DNA of 64,000 nt from JALYGY01 sp963800975 (GCA_963800975.1 CAWDDB010000005.1:1-64000), one strand, 5' to 3'. Counted from the first letter of the stretch, positions 9,545 to 18,676 are shown. The notes: a model not told the origin generated them from the sequence alone. Made by a program: numbers and translations.

Positions 9545-9946
9545 GGAACGAATTATACGCGCGAGAGCTTCCGGTGGGCGCCGACACCACACCGACGTGT
9601 TGAGCCGTAGCCTTAGAAGTAGTTGCGGTCCCTGCCACGTCTTCGAAGATTGCCGTGCACCGCGCTGATCTTGGTAGAGATTTCGTTTCGGCACGTGGTG
9701 TCGTTGATGAGGCTCCTCCGCCTGCCGAAGCACGGTCCCCCGCCTCTATCCTGGCCCTCGCAGGGCGCACCAGGCGGCGGGTCGTGCGTGGCGTTGGAAT
9801 AATCGGCGGGAGCCGGCGTCTACCGCCTTCGAGTGGGCGAAAGCCAGTAAGGACAATGGCAGTTTTGAACTTCCGGGCGACGATTGAACCGGACGAAAAG
9901 GCGAACTGTGAGGCTGTATTGTAAAGGTTACCTGCGAGGATGCACC
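9545..9946. other. intergenic stretch between GYD gene and kinase
   Basis: No supportable gene. A -10 box for the kinase lies at 9552-9557. The sequence GAGTGGGCGAAAGCC near 9832 is a weak match to the right half of the dispersed element. Confidence 0.4.
9552..9557 (-). promoter_or_regulatory. -10 box of kinase gene, leaderless transcript likely
   Basis: TATAAT on the minus strand ends 7 nt before the ATG of the kinase. Transcription would therefore begin at or next to the A of the start codon, giving a leaderless mRNA, which fits the absence of a ribosome binding site. Confidence 0.5.
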
Positions 9947-10239
9947 TTAGTCGAGTCTTTGGAGTATCCCCTTCATCTCTTCCTCGTCATAGGCTCGGAG
10001 CGTGGTGGTTCGCACGTTGCCCAAAGTGCCGATCTCCAGCAGGTGAGCGCTCATAGCTTCGTCGTTAGGAGCTGTGAAGATGGCTACCATGTCGTAGGCT
10101 CCGACGGTCCAGTAGGCCTGCTCGAGATTCAACCCGTGCTTCTCGGCGAGATCGGCACCGCATCGGTCCGCTCGATGGTTTCTTTGACGTTCCTTACGCC
10201 TTGCTCGGTCCAGTTGACCAAGACCACGTAGGTGGGCAT
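9947..10239 (-). pseudogene. GYD domain protein, one frameshift
   Basis: Starts at ATG 10237-10239 with a textbook GGAGGAGACTAT ribosome binding site: MPTYVVLVNWTEQGVRNVKE. It continues in the next frame from about 10150 as NLEQAYWTVGAYDMVAIFTA and LRAYDEEEMKGILQRLD. Together these make a complete ~97-residue GYD-domain protein (Pfam GYD family), a small ferredoxin-like-fold protein of unknown function. One missing base in GTGCCGATC would explain the break. It lies downstream of a copy of the dispersed element (10600-10640). Confidence 0.8.
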
Positions 10240-10599
10240 ATAGTCTCCTCCTTTCCCCGCCTGGATAGCCCCGCGGGTGTCGACCCTTTCCGCCCCACCC
10301 ATCATCATGCCAGCGAGCGAGGTCCTACGCATTCCTCGAGGGTTTGTGTATCCGAGCCTCTAGAAGAATGAGCTTTCTGCGTACCTCCTATCATTGCGCA
10401 GCGAGACGCTGTAGTTGCGACCGACTCCGTGTCGGGCGAATGCCGATCACGACAACGGGAGGGCTGTCCTATAGAGTTCGTCTCGAAAACTATGGAGCAG
10501 CAAGGGTACGTCTGGAGGCATAAGAAGCCAAGCCTCCGAGAGGAGTAGGCGGCCCGGCCCCCCACAGGGATGAGGCTATATGGGATCCTGCGTACGGAC

Positions 10600-10640
10600 C
10601 TCCGAGAACTCCCTCCTGCTGGGAGGTACGGTGAATAGAC
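10600..10640 (+). repeat. dispersed TCCGAGAAC...GGTGAATAG element
   Basis: CTCCGAGAAC, then CTCCC-tcctgct-GGGAG (a small hairpin), then GTACGGTGAATAGAC. It shares both conserved ends with the copies at 11668, 30406, 37838, 38811 and 40544, and has the same orientation. It lies past the terminator of the gene at 10818-11387 and 361 bp upstream of the GYD gene. Confidence 0.7.
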
Positions 10641-10738
10641 TTCCTGTGGCAGCGGGAGATCTCCGACCACCTGGATGCCAGATCCGGGCGCAGAGTCGGG
10701 GGGTAAGGATACTCGACTTCGGATGAGAGCGATAGAGA

Positions 10739-10767
10739 GGGCCGGGGAAGTTGGCTGACCCCGGCCC
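10739..10767 (-). terminator. intrinsic terminator of secreted-protein gene
   Basis: Perfect 9-bp stem GGGCCGGGG/CCCCGGCCC with an 11-nt loop, followed on the minus strand by a pyrimidine-rich CTCTCTATC tract. It lies about 50 bp past the stop codon of the gene at 10818-11387. Confidence 0.75.
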
Positions 10768-10817
10768 GCGAAGGATGGTAGTAGAAGGCTCGCTGCCCAG
10801 TGCGGGAGGCCCCCGAC

Positions 10818-11387
10818 CTAATCCACGAAGACGGAGAAGAGGAGGTCCCCGGAACCGCTTTGGAACGGGAAGCCGGAGGACGGCGCGAAGTAGAAGCTGC
10901 CCGGGCAACCGCTATTCGTACCGGCCACGTAGTGCCTGTTTCTGGCCTTCATGACGAGGGCGTAGGGATTGCCGGCTGTCACTCGCGCCCCGCCCTTTCG
11001 GCCGAAGTGGGCGGTCGCGTTGCGGAAATTGGAGCCGGCTCGTATGGCGGACTCAGGAATCGTGGTGGAGGCTAACACGCTGGCATCCGGTGCGCCCCCA
11101 GAGTCGAGCCTTCGTATCTGCACGCGCACGCCGCCCGTAGCGTTGCGCAACTTCGAGAGCCTGACCCGGGCGTCGGTGAGCCTGCCGGTGCGCTCGGCGG
11201 TGAACGTCTGCGCCCTGAACTCGCCGGCGAACCCGGAATTGAAGTCGAGGGTGCCCCCGCAGCTCGCGTCGAGTGCCCCACTAACCCGCGCCTCCACTGG
11301 CCTGGCCCCTGGTAGGAGCAGCAGGATAGCGGATAGTACCGCCACCGCTAACGTCGCCGATAGGGCAAGGGCTTTGTGTGCCGCCAT
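10818..11387 (-). CDS. secreted hypothetical protein
   Basis: 189 residues with ATG at 11385-11387 behind AAGGAGGAAGG. Residues 1-33 are a signal peptide (LALSATLAVAVLSAILLLLP, cleavage near VEA). The mature part reads TLDFNSGFAGEFRAQTFTAE, LTDARVRLSKLRNATGGVRV and NPYALVMKARNRHYVAGTN. This resembles the beta-sandwich choice-of-anchor/DUF domains of actinobacterial surface proteins (alternating strands, a GEFRAQTFTA opening). No enzyme motif is seen; two mature-region cysteines could form a disulfide. It is probably a single-gene transcript with its own terminator. Confidence 0.75.
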   Translation of the reverse strand: MAAHKALALSATLAVAVLSAILLLLPGARPVEARVSGALDASCGGTLDFNSGFAGEFRAQTFTAERTGRLTDARVRLSKLRNATGGVRVQIRRLDSGGAPDASVLASTTIPESAIRAGSNFRNATAHFGRKGGARVTAGNPYALVMKARNRHYVAGTNSGCPGSFYFAPSSGFPFQSGSGDLLFSVFVD

Positions 11388-11667
11388 GATGGCCTTCCTC
11401 CTTCCCTCCCACTTTGGGAGTCTCCTCCAACAGCAGAACCGGCCACCATCGGAGAGGAGGCCGATGCCTCCCTCTTGCGGTAGCCGGTTGCACCACTGGC
11501 TCCTTACGTCCCTTAACAGGTGCCCATGCTAGAAGGACGAAGTTCTTGGCCTCTACCCTGCGGTAGCAAGTTCTCAACACTTGGCACCATAGCAGCCTCG
11601 CTACGAGCGGCACATCCCCCATATGGGCTATCTTTGCCGTTGCTTGGGCGTTGCCAAGTGTTGCAAA

Positions 11668-11706
11668 CTTCCGAGAACGCCCATTACCCGAAGGTGGGTG
11701 AATAGG
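11668..11706 (+). repeat. dispersed TCCGAGAAC...GGTGAATAG element
   Basis: CTTCCGAGAAC, spacer with hairpin CCCA/TGGG, then GGTGGGTGAATAGG. It is followed by the small hairpin AGGCGC-tcc-GCGCCT at 11706. The left flank GTTGCAAACTTCC matches the flank at 40930-40946. It lies 281 bp upstream of the secreted-protein gene starting at 11387. Confidence 0.7.
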
Positions 11707-11880
11707 AGGCGCTCCGCGCCTAGACTGAAGCCGGTCACCCGCCGTCTAGTGAAAGGTCGCCTTGTGGACCCCGAAGAGGTCTTGGAGCTGATCGGCTCCG
11801 CGCCCGAGCGCTACGATAGCGTGCGCGCCGCCGCGCCTCACCCAAATGAGTGATATTTGTATTAAACGTTATTAAACGGA

Positions 11881-11912
11881 CTTCCGAGAACACCTCACAG
11901 GCGAATTTCAGG
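11881..11912 (+). repeat. partial copy of dispersed element
   Basis: CTTCCGAGAACACC followed by AGGCGAATTTCAGG. The right half GAATTTCAGG is shared with the copy at 34201-34217. It lies just past the end of the hydrolase fragment at 11980. Confidence 0.5.
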
Positions 11913-11979
11913 CTCTGCCCAGCTTCACCATTCGGTGCCGTCTCCGCCTAGCACGGCCCGGAACCTCAACCCCAGCGTT

Positions 11980-12240
11980 CTACGAAAAGCGGGGGTTCGT
12001 GACCACGATGCCCTCGAGCTCCTCCACGCCCCGGCTCCTAAGGAAGTCCACGACCTCCGGTCCCTCCTCTGCCCTGCCCGCGTCCAGGAGGTAGTCCTCG
12101 CCTCCTGCCTGCACGAGCACCCCGTCGCCCTGCCCGACGTCTATGAAGCTGATTGAGAGCGAGCCCGAAGGAGGCGGGGAGGCTCCTCCGCCGGTCCCAT
12201 CGGCAGCGTATCCGCAGGAGGACGAGAGGAGCAAGACCAC
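11980..12240 (-). pseudogene. ComEC-like MBL-fold hydrolase, N-terminal fragment
   Basis: Opens with a lipoprotein-type signal (VVLLLSSSCGYAA) and then ISFIDVGQGDGVLVQAGGED, YLLDAGRAEEGPEVV and LEGIVVTNP. This is the first half of the metallo-beta-lactamase domain of secreted ComEC-like proteins. The frame ends just where the metal-binding DxDHIGG motif should follow. GTG at 12238-12240 is a poor start, and an AAGGAGGC-ATG start at 12336-12338 lies in another frame, so the 5' end may also be frameshifted. A different piece of the same family, containing NPDTDHIGG, lies at 44412-44504. Confidence 0.65.
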
Positions 12241-12631
12241 GCAGGAACGCGAGAGCTCCTCGCGGAAAGCAGGCCGCGATTCGTCACGCCCGTCGGGCGA
12301 CGAGACGGTCCATCCACCGTGCCCCGAAGATCGAGCATGCCTCCTTATTCGGGCTTTCGGCGGGTCGCTTTAGCGGGGCGCAGGAAGCTCGTCCGCGCGG
12401 CCATGAACCAACTGGTTGGATTCAGTGAATCGGCCGGGACCACGAAGTTCCTCTTCCCCGGCAGGCGATACGCCCGTACTCGCGTAGAGCAGCGAAGTAG
12501 AGCGCAGCGCCAAGGCGGCGCACACCTCAAGTAAGAGATGTACTCTCGCATCCACGGCTAGCGCGTTCCCCCTAGCCTCCATATCTTCCCTCGTTGAGCA
12601 TGGCTCTACTCCCAAAACCACCGTCACGCCA
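12241..12631. other. intergenic stretch
   Basis: No supportable gene. The segment 12325-12381 is about two-thirds identical to 28777-28836 (shared GCATGC and a GGGG-rich end), so a second dispersed sequence may lie here, upstream of the hydrolase fragment. Confidence 0.4.
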
Positions 12632-15130
12632 CTACGGGAAGCCCACTATCGACCGTTCGGTAGCGTCGGTGGTCCTGGTGTCGGTGCCCGCGCCCCCGTC
12701 GAGGGTGTCGTTGCCGCTCACCCCGTCCTTGGAGTCGAGCGCGTCGTTGCCGCCATCACCGTAGAGGCCATCGGCTCCTAATCCGGCCTTGATCTTGTCC
12801 GCCCCCGCGCCGCCTCGTAGCACGTCGTCGCCGCCCATGCCCTCGAGGTCGTCGTTGCCCCCAAGGCCCCTGACGGTGTCGTTGCCCCCAAGCCCGCAGA
12901 TGACGTCCGCGCCAGAGGTGCCGTCAAGCACGTCGACGCCCGTGGTGCCGGTCTTGGTGCAGGCCTTGAAGGCGGCGGTGTAGACGCTCGGCGTCGCCCC
13001 GGTGACGACGGAGTGTTGTTGCCCCTTGCCGTCGGACCACGAGGAGAACGCGTATGTCGTCCCGGGGAGCGTCTGGGGCGAGGAAGCGTTGACGGTCAGG
13101 GTGTAGCCCTCCCACGAGACCAGCGTCCTCGGAGCGGCAATCGTCTCGCCGTTGATCTGTAACGAGAGGCCGCTCGGGTTGGTGGCGAAGGAGACGTCCA
13201 CGCGGCGGGGCTGGACCACGCGGGTGACCGTCTTGGAGAGCCCCTCGGAGTCGGTCGCGGTGAACCTTATCTCCAGGTAGTTGCCTGCGCCGGTAGAGAG
13301 GAGGCCCTCCGGCATTGGCGAGGTGATGGTCAGGTTGTTGCCGGTGCCCGAGAAGTAGGGGTGGGTGTGGGATCCGTCGTGGTGTTGGAGAACCTCCCAC
13401 TCGAACGAGCTTGCGGGTAACTGGCCGTCCTCGGGGTCTGTAGCGCTGCCGCTCAGGGTGATCTGCTGTCCCACCCTGAAGAGGAGGTCTGGCGAGGGTG
13501 ACCCTATCTCTGCGGCGGGGGATTCGTTGCCCGCGTTGATGCTCACCGTGTCGGGGTCCGAGAGGGCGCCGTGGTCGTCCTGTACTTGCAGCGAGGCGGT
13601 GTATGTGCCCTTGGTGGAGTAGGTGTGGCTCGTGGTGCGAGCGGTGGTGGTTTGGGTCCCCGAGCCGTCGCCGAAGTCCCAGTGGTAGGTCAGGGTGTCC
13701 CCCGCGTCGGGGTCGCTGCTCCCCGAGCCGTCTAAGTTGACCATGAGGGGCAGAGGGCCGGAGGTAGGGTTCGCCGATAGGGAGGCGTTGGGGGTGCGGT
13801 TGGTGGTGCCGGTAGAGGCGATGCGGCGCACTTGACCTCCGCTGCCCCCGGTCCCATTGTAGGTCGTGTAGTAGAGGGCCTGACCCCCTTGGTGGGGTCC
13901 GAAGGTCATGGCCACGACCCCGTTGCTCCCCAGACCCGTAACGAAGTCCGTGCGGGTGAAGCCGCCCGATCCGTCCGGCGTGAGCCTGAAGATCTTGCCG
14001 CACACGAAGTCGCCGAAGAGGTAGGAATTGTCGTACTCGGCCGGCCACACGCCGTTGGGCACGAACGCCGCCCCGGTCGAGGAGGAGCAGCCTGTGTCGT
14101 GGTTGTACTCGTGGATGGGCGGGGTGTAGGGCGAGGCGGAGCAGTTCACCGAGCCCGGCATGTTCGGGTTGTCGTGGGCGCCCTCGCAGAGGTTCCAGGC
14201 GTAGTCGGCCCCGGAGCGGCCCTCGTTCACCTCCTCCCACCTGGCCTCGCCCACGTCGTTGACGAAAAAGCGCGTGCCGGAGGCGTTGGGGTCGAAGGCG
14301 AACCGGAACGGGTTACGAAGCCCCGAGGCGAAGGTCTCCTGGCATTTCTTGCCGGGGTCGGTGCGGCCGGTGAGGTTGCACCGAGCACTGTCGGCGCCGG
14401 TGTAGGGGTTGGTCGAGGGGATGCCGCCGTCGCGGGTTATGCGCAGGATCTTGCCCAAGAGGATGTGTGGGTCACGGGAGGCGTCGTTTTGTCCGGCGCA
14501 GCTTGTGAAATTGGCGTAGTCGCAGGCGCCGTCGCCGACGCTAACGTAGAGGTAGCCGTCCTTGCCGAAACGCAGGTCACCCGCGTTGTCATGGTGCATA
14601 TTGGGTATGTTGTCCACGAGGATCATGCTGGACGTGGCGGTGTTCGAGTCGGAGAGCACGTAGCGCTCCACCCGGTTGACCGGCACGTTGGCGGTATTCT
14701 GATCGCACACGCCGTGCTTTTTGAATGTGTAGAAAAGGTAGATGTAGTGGTTGGTTGCGAAGTCCGGATCTACTGCTACCCCGAGCAGGCCGCGCGCGCC
14801 GTTGGTGCAAACCTTGCCGGAAATATCCAAGGCCGGGTTGGCGAGCAGCGCGCCGTTCTGGTACACCCGCAACCTGCCAGGCGCGGTGGCCACGAGTAGG
14901 CGTCCGTCGGGCGTGAAGGCCAGCGCGGTCGGAGAAGCGACACTCGAAACGAGTGTGTCCGTGAAGCCGGGGGGAGTGGTGAGCGCCGAAGCGGGCTTCG
15001 AGGGATTGAAAAACAGCGGCAGTAAACCTACCAAGAGCGCCAGCGCGAGCGCGAGTGCGAGCGCCAGCGGGAGGCGCGCCCACTTATGCAAGAATGGCTT
15101 TACATGTAACTGGAGCCTCGATGTAGGCAC
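12632..15130 (-). CDS. secreted PQQ-type sugar dehydrogenase with PKD and RTX domains
   Basis: 832 residues, GTG start 15128-15130 behind GGGGAAGGGAAG. A signal peptide (PLALALALALALLVGLLPLF) precedes a glucose/sorbosone dehydrogenase beta-propeller at about 50-440 (GRLLVATAPGRLRVYQNG, GLLGVAVDPDFATNHYIYLF, NMHHDNAGDLRFGKDGYLYV, SGLRNPFRFAFDPNA). A PKD domain follows at about 445-530 (YHWDFGDGSG), then a second beta-sandwich with SDGKGQQHSV. The C terminus (about 745-815) holds RTX nonapeptides such as GLGGNDTVRG and GMGGDDVLRG that bind calcium. The family oxidises sugars with PQQ; the PKD and RTX parts suggest a large cell-surface or released protein. Intact, unlike its truncated relative at 3226-3608. 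Confidence 0.9.
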   Translation of the reverse strand: MPTSRLQLHVKPFLHKWARLPLALALALALALLVGLLPLFFNPSKPASALTTPPGFTDTLVSSVASPTALAFTPDGRLLVATAPGRLRVYQNGALLANPALDISGKVCTNGARGLLGVAVDPDFATNHYIYLFYTFKKHGVCDQNTANVPVNRVERYVLSDSNTATSSMILVDNIPNMHHDNAGDLRFGKDGYLYVSVGDGACDYANFTSCAGQNDASRDPHILLGKILRITRDGGIPSTNPYTGADSARCNLTGRTDPGKKCQETFASGLRNPFRFAFDPNASGTRFFVNDVGEARWEEVNEGRSGADYAWNLCEGAHDNPNMPGSVNCSASPYTPPIHEYNHDTGCSSSTGAAFVPNGVWPAEYDNSYLFGDFVCGKIFRLTPDGSGGFTRTDFVTGLGSNGVVAMTFGPHQGGQALYYTTYNGTGGSGGQVRRIASTGTTNRTPNASLSANPTSGPLPLMVNLDGSGSSDPDAGDTLTYHWDFGDGSGTQTTTARTTSHTYSTKGTYTASLQVQDDHGALSDPDTVSINAGNESPAAEIGSPSPDLLFRVGQQITLSGSATDPEDGQLPASSFEWEVLQHHDGSHTHPYFSGTGNNLTITSPMPEGLLSTGAGNYLEIRFTATDSEGLSKTVTRVVQPRRVDVSFATNPSGLSLQINGETIAAPRTLVSWEGYTLTVNASSPQTLPGTTYAFSSWSDGKGQQHSVVTGATPSVYTAAFKACTKTGTTGVDVLDGTSGADVICGLGGNDTVRGLGGNDDLEGMGGDDVLRGGAGADKIKAGLGADGLYGDGGNDALDSKDGVSGNDTLDGGAGTDTRTTDATERSIVGFP

Positions 15131-15626
15131 AACTTCCCTTCCCCTGAAAGGCTAACCGGCCTCTATTTCCGCCCATCACGTCACCAATGCACCATACGCC
15201 TGCGGCATAGGCTCCGAAATGTGCCATGTGGCCTATTTTCGTGACGAACGTGCCAATACGTAGTAAGAACTACCAGAAGCTCCGAGCCCCGGTCCTCGCG
15301 TGCCAGGACGGCCCACGGTCAGGGGTGAGCCGTCCTTGCGCAGCTCGAGCATCGCGGCGAGCGCGAGCCCTCGGCGCTCGAGTCCCCCGCGACGCCTTGG
15401 CAGTAGAGTGCTGGCGCCCGGCTCGGCGAAGGCGAGCCGGGCGCCGGAGCGACCGCCGTCCGGTTTGTCCCCAGCAGCTTACAGGAGGACGCGCTCTCTG
15501 CCGAACACCAACCCGCAGTAACTCGTTGAGGCCGCGAACGGGTAGTAAGTCGCGGAACCGCAGCCCGGGCGGCCGGAGGATCCGGACCTGGGCGGTACGC
15601 GTTCGTGTTTCTTCACGCGGGCTGGG
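15131..15626. other. intergenic stretch
   Basis: No gene is supported. CCATGTGGCCTATTTTCGTG at 15222-15241 resembles CATTTGGCACATTTTTGTG beside the element at 40544, a weak relative of the dispersed unit. The rest is GC-rich without clear hairpins. Confidence 0.4.
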
Positions 15627-17039
15627 TTATACCGCGACCTCGGCCGAAGATGGCGGTATGTTGCGGTTGAAACGGAAGAGGTTATCCGGGTCGTGGCGAT
15701 CCTTCAGTTCCACCAGGCGTTCCCAGTCCTCTTGCGAATAGGCGGCCTTCACCCGCTCCGGCGTCGCCCCGTCGAGGTCCATGAAGTTCACGTACTGGGC
15801 GCCGCTGGAGTAGGGCTCGACGGCCTCTGCGATGTAGGCAAGGTACGCTTGCACCGCCTGGGCCATCTCGGGGCTAAAGGTGGCCCCGATGCCGTTTAGG
15901 ATGAACCGCGCGTCGCTACGCCCCATGGGGTTGAGGTTCGCGGGCGGGCGCGAGAGGGCGCCGCCGAGCTGACGTACCTCTAGCATGATCAGGGGCGAGT
16001 TGGACTCCGCGCCGGCGAGGTTCACGAGTGTCTCGCGGGTATCCTTCGAGAGGTCGCGCAGCATCTCGGAGTGGCCGTAGGCCCCGAGCGGGTCCACGGG
16101 GTCCATGCTGATCATGTCCATCATCTCGTAAGGCATGACCCCGAAGGTGTCCATGATGGGCTCGCCGAGCTCGCGCCAAGGCGCCAGCAACTCCTCGCCC
16201 TTCTCCTGGAGATCGTCACCGGTGTAGCAGAACCTCACCGTGATCACGGACCTCCCCCTGAGCGGCTCCGGGATGTCCGGCATGGGCGGGACGTTCAGGA
16301 ACGCCACCGCCGAGGTCACCTCGTCGGGGAGATCCTCCGACCAGCGTTCGTAGAGCTCTACGACCTCCTCGGCCCTCTCCACGGGATAGAAGAGGTTCCC
16401 TCCGAAGACGTGGGTTATGGGGTAGAGGGCAAACTCCAAAGAGGTCACGACCCCGAAGTTGCCGCCCCCGCCCTTGAGGCCCCAGAACAGGTCCGCGTTC
16501 TCGTGGGCGCTGACCTTGACGAGTTCCCCATCAGCGGTGACGACGTCGGCCTCCTTTAGGGAGTCTGCGGCGAAGCCGTACATGCGTCCCAGCCAGCCGA
16601 AGCCGCCGCCCATCGTGTAGCCGACGACGCCGACCTGGGAGGTCGAACCCTGCAAGCCCGCGAGCCCGCGCGCGGCCGCCTCGGGAACCAGGTCCGCCCA
16701 CTTGGCACCAGCCTCCACTCGGGCGGTCCGGGCTTCCGGGTCCACGTGCACGCCCTTCATCCGCGAGGTGTTTATCAGGACTCCGCCATCGGCGGGGGCG
16801 GCGACGCCGTGACCGGTCGCCATCACCCCGACGCCCAGTCTATGAGCGAGGGCGAAGCGCACCGCGGCGAGAACGTCCGAGGCGCCCTCGGCAACGACCA
16901 CGAGCGTTGGGCTCTGGTGGGCGTTGAGGTTCCACGCGCTCCGCGCCGCATCGTAGTCCTCTTCGCTGGGGCCGTAGGCATCACCCCGCAAGCCTGCTCG
17001 AAACTCTTCGAGCGTCGAACGGCCGATGTTTGTCTGCAC
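15627..17039 (-). CDS. FAD-dependent oxidoreductase, berberine-bridge type
   Basis: 470 residues. The start is set at GTG 17037-17039, preceded by GAGAGGAGA; an upstream TTG at 17072 lacks a site. An N-terminal PCMH-type FAD domain shows PTLVVVAEGASDVLAAVRFA, VMATGHGVAAPADGGVLINT (the usual flavin-His/Cys positions are only partly present) and GGGFGWLGRMYGFAADSL. The C-terminal BBE motif includes YVNFMDLDGATPERVKAAYS and ends with the substrate-channel phrase LKDRHDPDNLFRFNRNI. These enzymes oxidise sugars, alcohols or secondary metabolites with transfer to oxygen. No signal peptide. Substrate unknown. Confidence 0.88.
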   Translation of the reverse strand: MQTNIGRSTLEEFRAGLRGDAYGPSEEDYDAARSAWNLNAHQSPTLVVVAEGASDVLAAVRFALAHRLGVGVMATGHGVAAPADGGVLINTSRMKGVHVDPEARTARVEAGAKWADLVPEAAARGLAGLQGSTSQVGVVGYTMGGGFGWLGRMYGFAADSLKEADVVTADGELVKVSAHENADLFWGLKGGGGNFGVVTSLEFALYPITHVFGGNLFYPVERAEEVVELYERWSEDLPDEVTSAVAFLNVPPMPDIPEPLRGRSVITVRFCYTGDDLQEKGEELLAPWRELGEPIMDTFGVMPYEMMDMISMDPVDPLGAYGHSEMLRDLSKDTRETLVNLAGAESNSPLIMLEVRQLGGALSRPPANLNPMGRSDARFILNGIGATFSPEMAQAVQAYLAYIAEAVEPYSSGAQYVNFMDLDGATPERVKAAYSQEDWERLVELKDRHDPDNLFRFNRNIPPSSAEVAV

Positions 17040-17255
17040 GGGGATCTCCTCTCGTTTGGCACCTGAACGCAAGCAGCTTACGGTCTCACGCGGGCTTTAC
17101 GTATCCGCCAAACGGCCTATTTTCGGCCTGCTTTCGACACCGACCACTGCCCCGCGAGAGCGCGCTCGGTCCTACGATTCGGCGGGTAGTCGCCTCGCCG
17201 CTCCTGCGCCTCGGGTCCGGGGCGTGGATCCGGGGAAGTTGGCCGCCGGCACAAC

Positions 17256-17348
17256 CTAAGGAGCCCAGGCCATCCCGGTCAAGGTCAGCACCACCATCAG
17301 CGCCACCATGCCCGCCGCCGCCATCAGGGCCGTGGCTCTCCTGCTCAA
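17256..17348 (-). CDS. 30-residue signal-peptide-like ORF
   Basis: TTG start at 17346-17348 behind GGAGGAAAG, coding for 30 residues that are nearly all signal peptide (two arginines, then MAAAGMVALMVVLTLTGMAW) and end right after AWAP. It looks like a secreted protein whose body was lost, or a very short membrane peptide. The leader resembles those of the RTX proteins in this window. No terminator is evident. Confidence 0.45.
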   Translation of the reverse strand: MSRRATALMAAAGMVALMVVLTLTGMAWAP

Positions 17349-17505
17349 AGCACTTTCCTCCGGGTTCGATGGGGCGGAGGCAAAGGAGAGAGGCTCCGCC
17401 CCTGGACGGGGATGGGCCGTTACCGTACCATCCTCGCTGCCCCCGGCGCATCTACAGAATTGACTATTTTTGCGGTCGCATGAGAGTTACGAGCAGTTGC
17501 TAGCT

Positions 17506-18567
17506 TCACCGAGCGTCGGGGGGCGCCAGGGTCTGGTAAGTCGCCAGGGAGACGTCCTGGATCGCCTGTTCGGCCTCCGCCTCCGACGCTCCTTCGGAGA
17601 AGACGACGACATAGTAACCCCCTTCCGCGCCGCTGGTGCCCTGGGGGAAGACGACCCCGGCGTCGCTGAAGGTGCTCTCGTAGGAGCCGATCTTGTGGGC
17701 GACCCGGGTCCCTTCGGGCAACGGCGGAGGCAAGCGGTTCTCGAAGGAGGTGCCCGTCATAATGTCGAGCATCTCGGCCGAGAGCTCGGGGCTGGTGTAC
17801 GAAGGATCGGCTATGGCCTTCAGCACGAGCATGACGTCGTTCGGGGTCGTGATGTTGGGCAACCAGTAGGTCGTCGAGTTGGCGCCCACGCGCCGAAGCT
17901 CGGCCTCTATCCTCCTCTCCCCCAGGAAGCGGTTGAGCATGACCTCGGCTGTGTTGTCGCTCTCCTTGACCAGGACCGTCGCGCACTCGCGCAGGGTCAT
18001 GGTGGTGCCGACGGGCTCGCGGTACAGAACGCCCGTGCCCTCCGCCCAGACGTCGGAGGACCGCATGGTGATCTCGTCGTCCAGGCTCAGCTCGTCGTTG
18101 GACGCGGCCCTGTAGAGCGTGAGCAGCGCGTAGAGCTTGCTGAGGCTGGCGGCTATGAAGCGCCGGTCGGCGTTGAACGAGGCGCTCTCGCCGGAGTACG
18201 GGTCGAAGACCACGACCCCGTGGGTGCCCACGTGCGCGCCCGTGATACTCGGGAGCCTGGCGCCCAGTTCCTCGACGGCCCGGGCCCGCGCGGGGCCCAC
18301 GGGTGGCTCGGGGGGTTGCGTCGCAACCGGCAGATCCACGGCCGTCAACGGTGCGGTCTCAGCCGAGCCCCCGTCGTTCAAGAGGAAGTACGCGGCCACC
18401 CCGAGCAAGGAGAGACCTCCGATCACGAGCAGCAACACCGCCCACGCGCCGCCTCGAGGGCTTCGCCTCCGGCGACCCCGGTCCCTCGCACGGACCGCTG
18501 GCCCTGGCTCCCGCGGTGAGCGGGGCGGACCCTCCTGACCGTAAGCGCGTCTCGCTCGTTCGGACAT
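17506..18567 (-). CDS. class A beta-lactamase-like serine hydrolase, membrane anchored
   Basis: 353 residues; ATG 18565-18567. A long basic arginine-rich cytoplasmic tail (about 1-40) precedes one membrane helix (AWAVLLLVIGGLSLLGVAAY) and a periplasmic/extracellular domain. The catalytic SxxK motif is SLSK in RRFIAASLSKLYALLTL, the SDN motif is in VKESDNTAEVM, and the KTG box is replaced by HKIGSYE. This is the beta-lactamase2/PBP-like fold seen in actinobacterial surface hydrolases. It could be a beta-lactamase or a cell-wall esterase. A weak AGGT precedes the start. Confidence 0.82.
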   Translation of the reverse strand: MSERARRAYGQEGPPRSPREPGPAVRARDRGRRRRSPRGGAWAVLLLVIGGLSLLGVAAYFLLNDGGSAETAPLTAVDLPVATQPPEPPVGPARARAVEELGARLPSITGAHVGTHGVVVFDPYSGESASFNADRRFIAASLSKLYALLTLYRAASNDELSLDDEITMRSSDVWAEGTGVLYREPVGTTMTLRECATVLVKESDNTAEVMLNRFLGERRIEAELRRVGANSTTYWLPNITTPNDVMLVLKAIADPSYTSPELSAEMLDIMTGTSFENRLPPPLPEGTRVAHKIGSYESTFSDAGVVFPQGTSGAEGGYYVVVFSEGASEAEAEQAIQDVSLATYQTLAPPDAR

Positions 18568-18676
18568 ACCTAGCAACGCACTTTACATCAGCAGCGCGGG
18601 CGGAGAGGCTGCTCGAGGCAACGAGTGGTAGGCGGCGTGCGGGCCCGCATGGCAGCCCCTGGAAGCCCCTGACGGA

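Larger units (their letters stand above)
10240..10817. other. intergenic stretch with element copy and terminator
   Basis: No convincing gene. It contains a full copy of the dispersed element at 10600-10640 and the terminator at 10739-10767. Left of the element the sequence GAGGCTATATGGGATCC resembles GGGGCTATGCAGGATCC next to the copy at 37838, so the repeated unit may be about 75 bp. Confidence 0.5.
11388..11979. other. intergenic stretch with two element copies
   Basis: It holds the dispersed element at 11668-11706 and a partial copy at 11881-11912. A plus-strand open stretch at about 11727-11853 reads VDPEEVLELIGSAPERYDSV and looks like an N-terminal fragment of an unidentified protein with no start signal. 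CACATCCCCCA and ATCTTTGCCGTTGC near 11610-11645 recur at 40888-40920 next to another element copy. The sequence around 11855-11880 is AT-rich. Confidence 0.45.

Noticed and set aside
10305..10670. 121-codon minus-strand frame
   Set aside because: No binding site, no domain, and it overlaps the dispersed element and a terminator region.
11600..11680. c-di-GMP or other known riboswitch
   Set aside because: The conserved core bases of GEMM-type aptamers are not present; only isolated words such as GCAAAGATAGCC resemble it.
12370..12627. 85-codon minus-strand frame
   Set aside because: No start signal or homology; composition ambiguous.
12924..14240. 438-codon minus frame inside the dehydrogenase gene
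   Set aside because: Arg/Pro/Gly-rich shadow of the real frame, which has recognisable domains.
13832..14899. 355-codon plus-strand frame opposite the dehydrogenase
   Set aside because: Antisense shadow; Val/Gly/Ala-rich and without homology.
17086..17451. 121-codon minus-strand frame
   Set aside because: Gly/Arg-rich shadow overlapping the signal-peptide ORF; no domain.
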